Positions 55,401 through 64,000 of a stretch of DNA of 64,000 nucleotides are shown piece by piece; within the stretch, counting starts at the first letter, position 1, and every line of letters begins with the position of its first letter. The stretch covers positions 1,364,001 through 1,428,000 of the forward strand of contig NC_089176.1 in assembly GCF_947507565.1 (NCBI RefSeq), read 5' to 3'. The notes beneath the pieces are model-generated. The model searched no databases, was not told the DNA's origin, and worked only from the letters and a program-made list of their open reading frames with translations. The stretch comes from Oscarella lobularis (Eukaryota; Porifera; Homoscleromorpha; Homosclerophorida; Oscarellidae). The translations under genes and the position numbers were made by a program.

Positions 55401-56353
55401 CCTTCTTGTCCTTCTTTAGGACTTCTACTACTATTCCTTCAGCAGCAGAAAATCCGTTTTTCACTTGAAGATAAAAAGCAGCCTCTTCGGAACGTTCTAC
55501 GAGCAGCCACTGCTCTTGGTGTTGAACAAGGCTAACAGGCGACGGACGCATCCATTTGCTTGTTGCACCTATGCAGCACTCTTCGTCCGGACCGTTCCAA
55601 CATCGAATTTTTGTAAAGTCAAACCCTAACGTCGTTTGATCGCCATCTGACGTCGCCAGAAAATTCATTTGACCGTTTGAATCAATAGAAAACCCTCGGT
55701 TAGCGAACCACTATTCTCTTGCTAGTTTCAATGGTAGACACGAAAAATGGCCCTGTCTCTGGCATGATGCCCGCACGGACTGATGCCAAGGTCATCTAAT
55801 TCCATGCCACAGTCAACAACCCACTGGCCGGACGACGGGCAGTCACTCACTATCGTGAGAAGTTTATCTCTAAAAATATCAAGATATATTGCGAAGATGT
55901 CACTAAAGGTAACAGTTGTGCCATCGGACAAGCCCCAGTCGCCACTGATCGTATCGCTTAGGCCCAGGTACCAGATTAGAGCTACAAAACAAAGTAATTT
56001 CTAGCAGCATCTAATCTTCATTTCTCACCCTCGTCGCTTGTGAGCAAAAAGCTCCAAATTTGCACGAGAACATCGTCGCGGGTCAAGGCTGCGGTTTCGA
56101 CTATGACTGGCGATCCACTCACACGCGGATCAGCCAATAGCTTGCCGATAAGACAATCTCGTTCATTCAAGTTGCCGGAAAGATCCTCTGCTTCTTCTGC
56201 ATCTTTACGACGAAGTAACGCGCGTGCGTTTGGAGCGTCTACGGAGTTATCTACGCGAACTCCTCTTCCGTCGATAACCATTAGACGACATACAGATCTG
56301 CAGACGACGTTTCCATCCGCTGCGAATTCGACATTGTCGGTTGTGTGCGACAT
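52479..56353 (-). CDS. Caspase-like/Roc-COR/Death (Roco) gene, one in-frame stop
   Basis: Minus strand, about five exons from ATG 56353. The N-terminal exons read VSGSPVIVETAALTRDD, WYLGLSDTISGDWGLSDG and IVSDCPSSGQWVVDC. This is a caspase-like layout in which the usual His and Cys positions look substituted. Introns of 47-49 bp (GTGTCT near 55733; GTAAGA near 55330) link it to the Roc domain: ALLGGTVIIPRLN, P-loop MGPDGVGKTCLRRHLLGLPF, G3 RDQAGQGRF, G4 LFVATHGD. The COR domain (LMRILAAFHQHTGRPIIRL to FTDPQWLYDVMAIF) and a C-terminal Death domain (EAGRGKWRTVGFYLG to LLYEWRDKEG) follow. Directly after the P-loop, codon CAG of the paralogue is TAG here (55130-55128). Unless this is a polymorphism or error, full-length product is lost; an ORF of 862 codons restarts downstream. 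Roco proteins are GTPase scaffolds; Death suggests apoptosis-type signalling. Confidence 0.75.
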
Positions 56354-56596
56354 TTCAGCTTACAGAAGTCTACAAGGGCCCGGATATCATAGTCAGTACG
56401 AATGAGCTCAAAGACATGTCCTGAGCAAAGAATGGCCATTGCAGACCAGGACATGACATTCTACTATAGATATCTATGATTCCACTGTTGCTACTCTACA
56501 AAATCATACGGCATATAGCTAATAGACTATAGATAATAAATTGTCGAGCAGCCTCCTGCTCCGGCCTGAAATCAGGGAGCAGTCAACGTGCAAACG
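56354..56596. other. Gap between two minus-strand genes
   Basis: Likely 3' end of the LRR gene and promoter of the Roco gene; nothing else seen. Confidence 0.4.
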
Positions 56597-59500
56597 TCAA
56601 AGTTTTTTGTACTGCATTCTGCTTCTTCTCTGACAAATCTTTGCTCTTCTTGATACCAAGAAGTGAATAATTGTGACCACAATGACAAAAAGCACGAAAA
56701 GAACGTTGAGAGCATAAACGAATATTTCTGAGACTTCAGAAGTCAGAGCACTGTCACGATTTGTCATGCAGTTGAAGGTGATTGCGATGGTAAATGACGC
56801 CGCGACGTCAACCCAACTTTCAAAGTTCCACTTGGTATAGCTAATGAACGGTCTTGCAGTGGCAATAAAATAACTAAATCCAAAGAGTAACAGGTTGAAT
56901 AAAATTGCTTGAACGTCTTGCTGTGATAGAGGGAAAATAGAAATGATAACAGCAAGTGCTAAGCGACGAAGCATTAGAAAAACCGCCATGTATTTCTGAT
57001 ACGGTTTTTTGTAGCAACAGATCAGCAAGTCCAAATACGATAGACAAGGACGTCGTCTCCGATTTGAACCCAGCTGTAGTCGTTTCCTAAGCAAGAAAAA
57101 GATTGCGGCTGGAAAGAGGCCTATATTAGCAACCGTAAGTATTATGCCAAGTATGAACAGAATTCTGTTCTCTGCGGAGGAACAGTCGATCCAGGGATAC
57201 GCTTTCATGTAGTAGTCATTTGTTCCAGGATTGATAACACATGGAAGCAGGATTTTAATAAGCTGGTTGGAAATTGGATAGAAGAAAACATTCAAAAGAA
57301 GTAGAAGCTGCCCTTTTGCTTTTCTCTTAACCAATTCAAAAAGTTCTTTCTTCTTTTTGAGTTTATATGCAAGTGGCCTCTTTCGTATAGCGAAGCAGTC
57401 CGCTTGATAATCGAGCAGGAATAGGAGTAATTCGAATCCGCTTACAACGAAAGGAACAGCAACTAGAAAGAGTAGTCGTCCAAGAGGAGAAAACAGGGGT
57501 GAAAACGTGCACGAAAATCCGTAGAAATTGAAGTTAATTAGGTTCTTGAGCCACCTTGTCACTTTGAAAACTTTCATTTTATCCAATACCGTAGCAAACG
57601 AGCAGTACTTGCATTCAACATAAAGACTTGTGACATTGAGCGAATCCATAACTTGAACGTACATAATCAATGTCATAGCGAACGCTTTGATTGCTCTAAG
57701 ACGTCCAAAAACTGTTAGAAGCACAAAGGTGCAATAGATTTCCACCAGCCAAACAGGCAGAACGTGAAAAGTTCCAAACAAAATTATAGCCAGCGATAGA
57801 GCAATGTAACAAATCGTATTTACTAATCTTGCCACCTTTCTTCCGCAGATGAAATGATATCCGTATTTTTGAAGTTTTTCAGACGCCCACGTCAAGAATA
57901 GCACAAAGAAGATGCCAACAATTGACAGTACAACGGCAATACCTTGAAATTTTGTTTTGCTACACGGATGGCATTTTTGGCCTTCACGGTAATAGTGAGG
58001 TTCACACTGAGAGCAGAGCCGTCCGTAAGCGTGGCTAGTGCACAAACAGCTATTGGTACACGACATAGTCATTCCGTCGTCGTTGAGGTGACAAGTACAG
58101 TTGTTAGTCGGATTGCAGCGAAAACTGTCTTTGTACACGGAATCGCAGAGAACGAGATCTGTCATGTTCTCGGGACTTGGAACTGGATATGTATTCTTTT
58201 TCATGTAGATAACGCTGTTATTTGTTCCTCCTGGACATCTGGAATGATTGAAATTACACGGTCTACAATTTCCGTAAAAGCCAAAATACTCCCTGTTGCA
58301 ACGGCACAGCACGTTGTGGTAATAAGCGCTATCCACGTAGAGTAAACCAATTTCCGATTTGGCATTAATTTGATTTATTTGAATTTGAGGACATCGAAAA
58401 TTCGTCTTACTTCCTTCCGTCGTGACATTGTAATTGATGGTAGTAAATCTTGGCATCGGATTTTTTCTGTCTTTGATCTGTAAATTCTTATTTCCTCGGA
58501 GGTCCATTAATTTAAGAGATCGAAGAAGTTCGAATCCTTCCGGTATGGATCCATTAAGATTATTCGAGCTGAGGTCGATCACCTGAAGGTAAGACTGTTC
58601 ATGTGGAGGACGTGGAATCCTCCCAACCAATTTGTTATGCGATAGCCTCAATGCAACAAGATAGTCAAGTGATGACCACAAAAGTTCAAATAAATTTCCT
58701 TGCAGATCGGTTGATGCAAAGTCAAATGTGAGAATCGGGCACTTTTGTTTCCTATTTCGAAAAGGATCAATGAGTAACTCTCCCAGCCTATGCGCTGTAA
58801 GGTTTTTGAATGGATTGAAGCTAAAATCCAAAACTTGTATTTTTGGAAGAAAACTGTGCAGAGGTTTCGCCGAAATGGAATGAAACCTATTGTGAGAAAC
58901 ATCCAGAGATATTAGATTTGCAGCGTTTAGCACTGAAGACGGAAACTCGCCTTCCAAGCGATTTTGACTCAAATCAATTATAGTAGTGTTGATTGGAAAT
59001 CGAAGTTTTGATGGAATATTTCCACTAAGAAGGTTTTTGCTGACATCTAGAACTTCAAGATTCGGCCATTTAAGATGCATGTCTTCGGGCAGTTGACCTT
59101 CAAATTTGTTTCTCTCTAATATCAAATATTTGATGTTTCTCAGCGGCAGCAACTGGCTTATGGGTCCTCCAAACGACAACAAAGTCAAGTCCATGGCAAA
59201 CAAATTATGTAACTGGCTTATGTTTGGATTTAGAAAGCCGCCCAAGTCGTTTGTTGCAATATTTAACACTTTCAAGCACTTCAACTTTCCCACATCGGAT
59301 TCCATTTTTTTTCCTTTTAATTTGCAATTGTTGAGTTGAAGGTAGGTAAGATTTCTGTACAATCCTAAAGTAGGCCAGGGAATGTGACCTGTAAGCATTG
59401 TGGAAGTCATTTTAAAAACAATGAGAGGGAGCTCCTTTTTAGGCAAGAAAGGGCTCAGCGAACCATGAATACCGAAGTTGTCCCCCAAGTCTAGAAACTG

Positions 59501-60009
59501 AAGATCTTGCAGGTCCCAAATACCGGTAAAATTTTCCACAGATCCGGATAAACGATTGTGTGAAAGGTAGATACCAATAACGAAACCATTTTTCGAAGCA
59601 ATTACACCCTTCCAGCAACAAAGGGGAAGATCCGAATTCCAATTCTTGCTATTTTTCCAGTTTCGACCTCCCAGGACACGGTAGAAGTTTCGAAGAATGG
59701 ACTTTTCTCTTTCTACTCTCTCTTTCAATGCCGCAGTGTCGATTTCGTTTTCGCAGAATAGCGTATGTGCACAGTCCACGTCTACAAAAGTTAGATATAA
59801 AGCGTTAGGAGAGCCTGCCGTTGTGGGTCTGGAGTGACAAGCAGCACCAAACTCAACGAAAGGCCAGTCATCTTACTGCGCGCAAAGGAGGAGACAGTTT
59901 TGCCAGAAAGGTAGGTCGCAGATGACGGGCATTGATAGGAGAAGTCAGCGAGAAGACTCATAAAGAAGATGACAAGCGCATACTGTGAAGCAGCTCCTGA
60001 AGCCTTCAT
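56597..60009 (-). CDS. Plant-type LRR, multi-pass membrane protein
   Basis: Two exons, 60009-59877 (signal peptide MKASGAASQYALVIFFMSLL) and 59781-56597, about 1,105 aa. Residues of about 60-480 start with a cap-like segment (NFYRVLGGRNWKNSKNW, then LPLCCWKGV). Some 12-15 LRRs of the plant-type LxGxIP class follow (YLSHNRLSGSV, VSKNLLSGNIPSKL, SSNNLNGSIPEGF). A Cys-rich EGF/laminin-like part (CTSHAYGRLCSQCEPHYY) precedes about nine hydrophobic helices (VVLSIVGIFFVLFLTW, LLFLVAVPFVVSGFELLLFL, FILGIILTVANIGLFPAAIF, and so on). The tail is short and basic (RRAKICQRRSRMQYKK). The N-terminus should be extracellular. The helix bundle lacks rhodopsin-GPCR motifs and recalls TRP-like LRR membrane proteins of protists and early animals. 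Possible surface receptor; ligand unknown. Confidence 0.8.
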
Positions 60010-60119
60010 TGCTTAGAAGCGCGTTAGAGACTAATAATACTACATGAATTGCATCTTCGGTTTCAGGACCTAAGTCCTGACCATAATTCTTTTGAGGCGA
60101 ATAGCAGAGACTCTGTATG

Positions 60120-60600
60120 ATCAACTCCAACCAGGAAGAGACCGGATAGAGAGGATAACATAGAAGGAGCCTATTGTGAAGAGAAAAATTGCGAGGCAAA
60201 AGATCAATGTAAGCTGCACGGCGTCATAGCCACTTGAGCTTTGCGAGTTCGGCTGATGCCAAAAAGGCAGTCCAAGTAAATGACGGCGCAGACAGGTCTT
60301 TCCATGCAACGCCATCAGGACCCATCAAATTACCTACTATTTAGCCGTTAAATTATCACTGACTCCCCAATTGAGCCAGAGTCTTGAGGCTTCCCAGACG
60401 ACAGAACTACTATGGAAATATTATATAGACTATGACCAGCGTCCAATTTACCTTATGCAAACTGTACTTCTATCCCCTCAGCTACGTCGAATTTCAAACG
60501 TGGTTTAATTGCCATCCGATGTCACCAGAAATGTCGTTTCACCAATGGAAAGGAAAAACCCTCAGGCAGACTACGTATAGCTAATTAGCCACAACTTTCA
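60120..60600 (-). pseudogene. Third Roco copy relic (Roc P-loop region)
   Basis: Minus-strand reading GKTCLRRHLLGLPFWHQPN and its flanks match the start of the Roc domain of both Roco genes. Similarity extends upstream across the GTAAGA-type intron to the equivalent of 55700. The rest of the P-loop is disrupted (MGPDGV is followed by an insertion), and similarity ends inside the Roc domain. It is too short and broken to be functional. Confidence 0.7.
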
Positions 60601-60659
60601 CGTTCACTGTGACTGCGTGAACCGATGAAACCTACCTGAGCGGTATCGTCCTCGTTCGC

Positions 60660-60911
60660 TGCTAGATCGCAGCCGTCACCCCAATTCTGACTCCAGCGAC
60701 GTCTTCGAAACGAAAACGAGAGGAAACAAGAGGGTGCTAGTGAGCGTGCGCTCACTAGGCTTTCGGTCACGTGATGTCAGTGTAAATAGCCGTTAGCTGT
60801 CAATAATAGCAGTCACAAAGAGACACAAAAAATTGCGGAAAGATCTATCGCCATATAATATCGTTTTCTAGGTTGATTGCTAAGAAGTGCGGAAAGATAT
60901 GTGAACGTTTT
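60660..60911. repeat. Duplicated 3' flank shared with 52290-52478
   Basis: Segments such as TCACGTGATGT, GTAAATAGCCGT, CACAAAGAGACACAAAAA and TATCGTTTTCTAGGTTGATT occur in both places in the same order. The duplicated unit therefore covers the whole Roco gene plus about 190-250 bp beyond its stop codon. A short extra repeat (CGGAAAGAT, then GTTTTCTA, GGTTGATTGCT) is present here. Confidence 0.75.
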
Positions 60912-63900
60912 CTAAGTTGATTGCTGATCTGATTGCTTCTTCAATAGCAGATGTTCCACGTCACGCAGAATTTCAGCACCCTCGCAGGCCTGTCTTATTA
61001 TTGATGCCAACGCTTTTTGACCCTCCTTGTCTCTCCATTCGTACAACAGCATGAGCATTCTTTCCTTATCATCGCTCAAATTATTGAACTTCGAATCTCT
61101 TACTTCCCTGTGCATTTCGAGATGCAAGCCCAGCGTTCTCCATTTGCCTCTGCCTGCTTCTGCAACACAAGAGGCGACAAGCAGAAACGCTCGGTCATCT
61201 TCTAGATTTGGCCATGTAACCGTTTCTATTGTAGAACCTCCGATGGATCCACTGTCTGTTTCATCGACTACGTCAACAGTCGCAGAGCTATTAGTGTACC
61301 AATGATGGAGTCCAAACAAGTCAGAATCATCTATTGGCTTGCCGGATTGCGTTGTCAAACACTGTCCTAGCTTCGGAGGATAGTCAGTGAGAGATATCAT
61401 GTCATTCTCCGTCAAAATATCAAGGGTGTCTTTCTCAGAATACTGAACGTACAATTGTAGGACAAGTCCTATCATTCCGCGGCTTTTCGCTTCGTCTAGT
61501 TGGGACGTGATGAATTGGCGAATTCTCAGGCAGTGCTTGCTGTAAGCCTTGTTTTGTTCCGACATTTTTTTTGCCACCGATGTTAGAGTGATGGCTATTA
61601 GGAAACCGTCTTGTTCGTAGCGAAGTTCCAATTTGAGTAGATCTTCGAGAAAGAAGAGGCATTGGTTCCGTTTCAGAATTGGCGAATTGTGCGTGTATCG
61701 AAAATGCTTCACGCATCGAGAAACCAGGCGGAAAAACAGCGATTCGGGAACAATAGGAACGTTAGTTGAACGAAAGAGAAGGGACGGTGGAGATGACAGG
61801 GCCGGAGACACAGGGACAATAGAATCTAGTTGTTTCTTATAGTCAGTAAGAAGACACGGAACGAAGAAATCCATTCCAGGCCTTATCTTGACTTCTTCGT
61901 CTGACGACTCCGGACAAATAATGTCAAAAAGTTGAAGCACTTCCAAAATAACTGACACGTCCTCTTCTTTGATTTGCGCCTTCTCTCTGAGAATGTGACT
62001 AGCGAGACACCAAACCATGACGCCCGTTTCGCAGACGGTACGCATGGACTCGTGCATGTGCCGATTGCGAAGCGAAACGCAATCTGGAGGCGTAACAAAA
62101 ATTGCCATGACGTCGTATAGCCACTGCGGATCGGTAAAGACGATGTTCCGAAGTTCCGGAACGTCAGAAAAGTGAAGCACAGCATTGCAACTGTTCAGAT
62201 ATGTTATTCCTGCATCGATTGTATCATCAGGAAGAAAATCTCTCCGGTGAAGACTTCTTAGATGACTTTCCAGATCATAAATTTCTGACAAGCGAATGAT
62301 CGGGCGACCGGTATGTTGGCGAAAAGCCGCAAAAATTCGCATCAGAGCAAGCCATAGTAGCGGAATCGGTGGCTGACTGGCCCAATATTTTACTGCCATC
62401 TGCTTTCCTTTCTCTTTAATATCTTTGATGGTGGGGTCGCAGCTGGCTGGACCCGACCGCGTGTTATCAACTAGGCAGTATACTCTGTTTTCGCCTAGCT
62501 CTGATGCGTCGGCCTCAGGAAAACGCGCCGACGTAAATAAACTCGAAAAAGCGGAAGATATTTTTTTCAAAAAATTTTGACGAGGCTGAATTTTCCCCAG
62601 GATCAAAAGGTGAGATTCTATCTTGCACTTTCTAATCAATTGTCGCAATAGTTGATTTTGACGCGCCAAAAGTTTCGGTGTGACGCCTTTCGCATCACCG
62701 TGCGTGGCAACAAAGAGAAACAAGGGGTATGAAAGCTGTTCATCTAGCACTTTGCCCAAATGAGCGAGCCCCGAAGCAGCAACGTCGTCACCCCCTTCTT
62801 CTGCTATCAATTGGGACGCGATCCAATGTTCGAAATTTCTCAAAGGAGTAGACGTCACGCGATGTGGCTCCTGTCGTTCGCCTTTTCCCTTTGCATCGCG
62901 TCGAAACAGAGACACGGTCTCTTCATCAAGAGGCTTGCAGACGTTAAAAACAAGGATATTGATGGTTGACTGGAAAGGTGACCGACATGCTGTTAGGCTA
63001 CTATGAGTCATTAGGAATCTACCCTGTCCCGCTTGATCGCGAATATTTACAACAAGTTCTTCCACTTCTTCTCTCGCAGTGACATCGTCTTTGCAGTAGA
63101 CTCTAATTTGATCTGCAATGTCTTGAGTCAAACCAATTTTTTCTTCAAACAACCAACTCAACGTCGTTTTGTCAGGTTCTGAATTAAAAGTGCTCGGCCC
63201 AGTGCAATCTTTTGCTGCAGCTATTGATTTACGACCGTAAAACTTAACCAAGTAAGGATTTTCTTCCGTGCCAACATTTCTGCTTCTTATTTCACTCATC
63301 CCTGTTTCCTCACTCAACTCAGCCCCTTCCTGTGCTACTACAGGATATTGCTCTTCTGTTTCTTCCATTGGCCGTTCATATGAAAGATACCTCACTACTG
63401 ATAGCATTCTTTCCTCTAGGCTCAACTCTATCCAGTTTACTTTGATTACTTGCCTCGCAATCGTTCTCTTCACAATGCTCTCTTTATCTTCTTCGCTCAC
63501 CTCCATCCAACCTCTTCCGGACGTTATAGCAACTTGAGCTTCAATTCCCTGCGTGCTCGGCTGATGCTGAAAGGGCAGTCCGAGTAAATGACGGCGCAGA
63601 CAGGTCTTTCCAACGCCATCAGGACCCATCAAATTAATATTTAGCCGAGGAATAATCACTGTCCCTCCAAGCAGAGCCTTCTCATAATCATAAGGTATCC
63701 CAGACGACAGAAAAGCTATAGAAACAGACTAACACATGACCTGTCCAATTTATACGTTTCTTACGCAAACGCTTTGACAAGTCCTGCTCCTGAAAATGAT
63801 CTCGGCATGTTCTGTACAAAGACCGGATTGGCTTACATTCATCCTTGTCCTTCTTTAGCACTTCTACTATTCCTTCAGCAGCAGAAAACCCGTTTTTCAC

Positions 63901-64000
63901 TTGTAGTTTAAAAGCGGCCAATTTGGACCGTTCTACAAGCAGCCACTGTTCTTGGTGTTGAACAAGGCTAACAGGAGACGGACGCATCCATTTGCTTGTT
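60912..64000 (-). CDS. Roc-COR/Death (Roco) gene, intact copy, 5' end outside window
   Basis: Paralogue of 52479-56353 reading into the right edge of the window. The exon ending near 63774 (SLYRTCRDHFQEQDLSKRL) joins by a 49-bp intron (GTAAGA to CTATAG) to FLSSGIPYDYEKALLGG. The Roc domain follows: MGPDGVGKTCLRRHLLGLPF, HQPSTQGIEAQVAI (switch I), RDQAGQGRF (G3), LFVATHGD (G4). The COR domain (FAAFRQHTGRPIIRLSEIYD to FTDPQWLYDVMAIF) and C-terminal Death domain (EAGRGKWRTLGLHLEMHREV to LLYEWRDKEG) follow, stop at 60912. No stop interrupts the visible part; the codon that is TAG in the other copy is CAG here. The caspase-like N-terminus would lie beyond 64000. Expected to be a cytosolic GTPase scaffold signalling through Death-domain contacts. 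Confidence 0.85.

Noticed and set aside
1-64000. CRISPR array, rRNA, tRNA or bacterial operon
   Set aside because: No regularly spaced direct repeats, no rRNA or tRNA signature, and the genes contain spliceosomal introns.

Overview
The window is eukaryotic and almost certainly from an early-branching animal. Genes are split by very short introns (about 45-70 bp, GT-AG with several apparent GC-AG), intergenic gaps are small, and animal-specific architectures are present: Death, CARD, NB-ARC, NACHT, Roc-COR, CCP/sushi, TSP1, WAP and uromodulin-type D8C domains. Compact genes plus expanded NLR-like and Roco genes fit a sponge best, possibly a homoscleromorph. This placement is inference; there is no rRNA or mitochondrial marker in the window.

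Layout. 1-7029 (+): two tandem Death/NB-ARC/TPR genes, the first cut by the window edge. 7501-9290 (-): a KH-domain gene. 9430-10645: a decayed copy of a coiled-coil gene and a minus-strand first-exon-like ORF. 11266-14811 (+): a MOV10-like SF1 helicase. 15400-23357 (+): a two-exon Death-Death-NACHT gene of about 2,636 aa. 24148-25008 (+): a CARD gene. 25020-28151 (+): a relic of the Death/NB-ARC gene joined to a 5'-deleted second helicase. 28347-29849 (+): the intact coiled-coil gene. 30145-33552: a small ORF, a secreted protein (-) and a NEK-like kinase (+). 33739-36124: a divergent pair, an acidic protein (-) and an IFI44/AIG-like GTPase (+). 36485-38261 (-): a secreted protein with a D8C domain. 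40070-40945: a tyrosine kinase pseudogene. 41230-51885: a CCP/WAP secreted gene family (two full copies and relics), interrupted by a GH78 alpha-L-rhamnosidase pseudogene with a long-TIR transposon inside it, and by a secreted EEP/sphingomyelinase-like gene. 52479-64000 (-): two caspase-like/Roc-COR/Death genes, a third relic, and a plant-type-LRR multi-pass membrane protein.

Taken together the stretch looks like an innate-immunity and cell-death gene island. It holds candidate cytosolic switches (NB-ARC, NACHT, Roc-COR), death-fold adaptors (Death, CARD), RNA-directed proteins (MOV10-like helicases, KH), an interferon-inducible-type GTPase and secreted recognition proteins. Nearly every family is locally duplicated, with chimeric breakpoints and fold-back elements nearby, which indicates rapid birth and death of genes. 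Functional linkage is inferred from domain content only.
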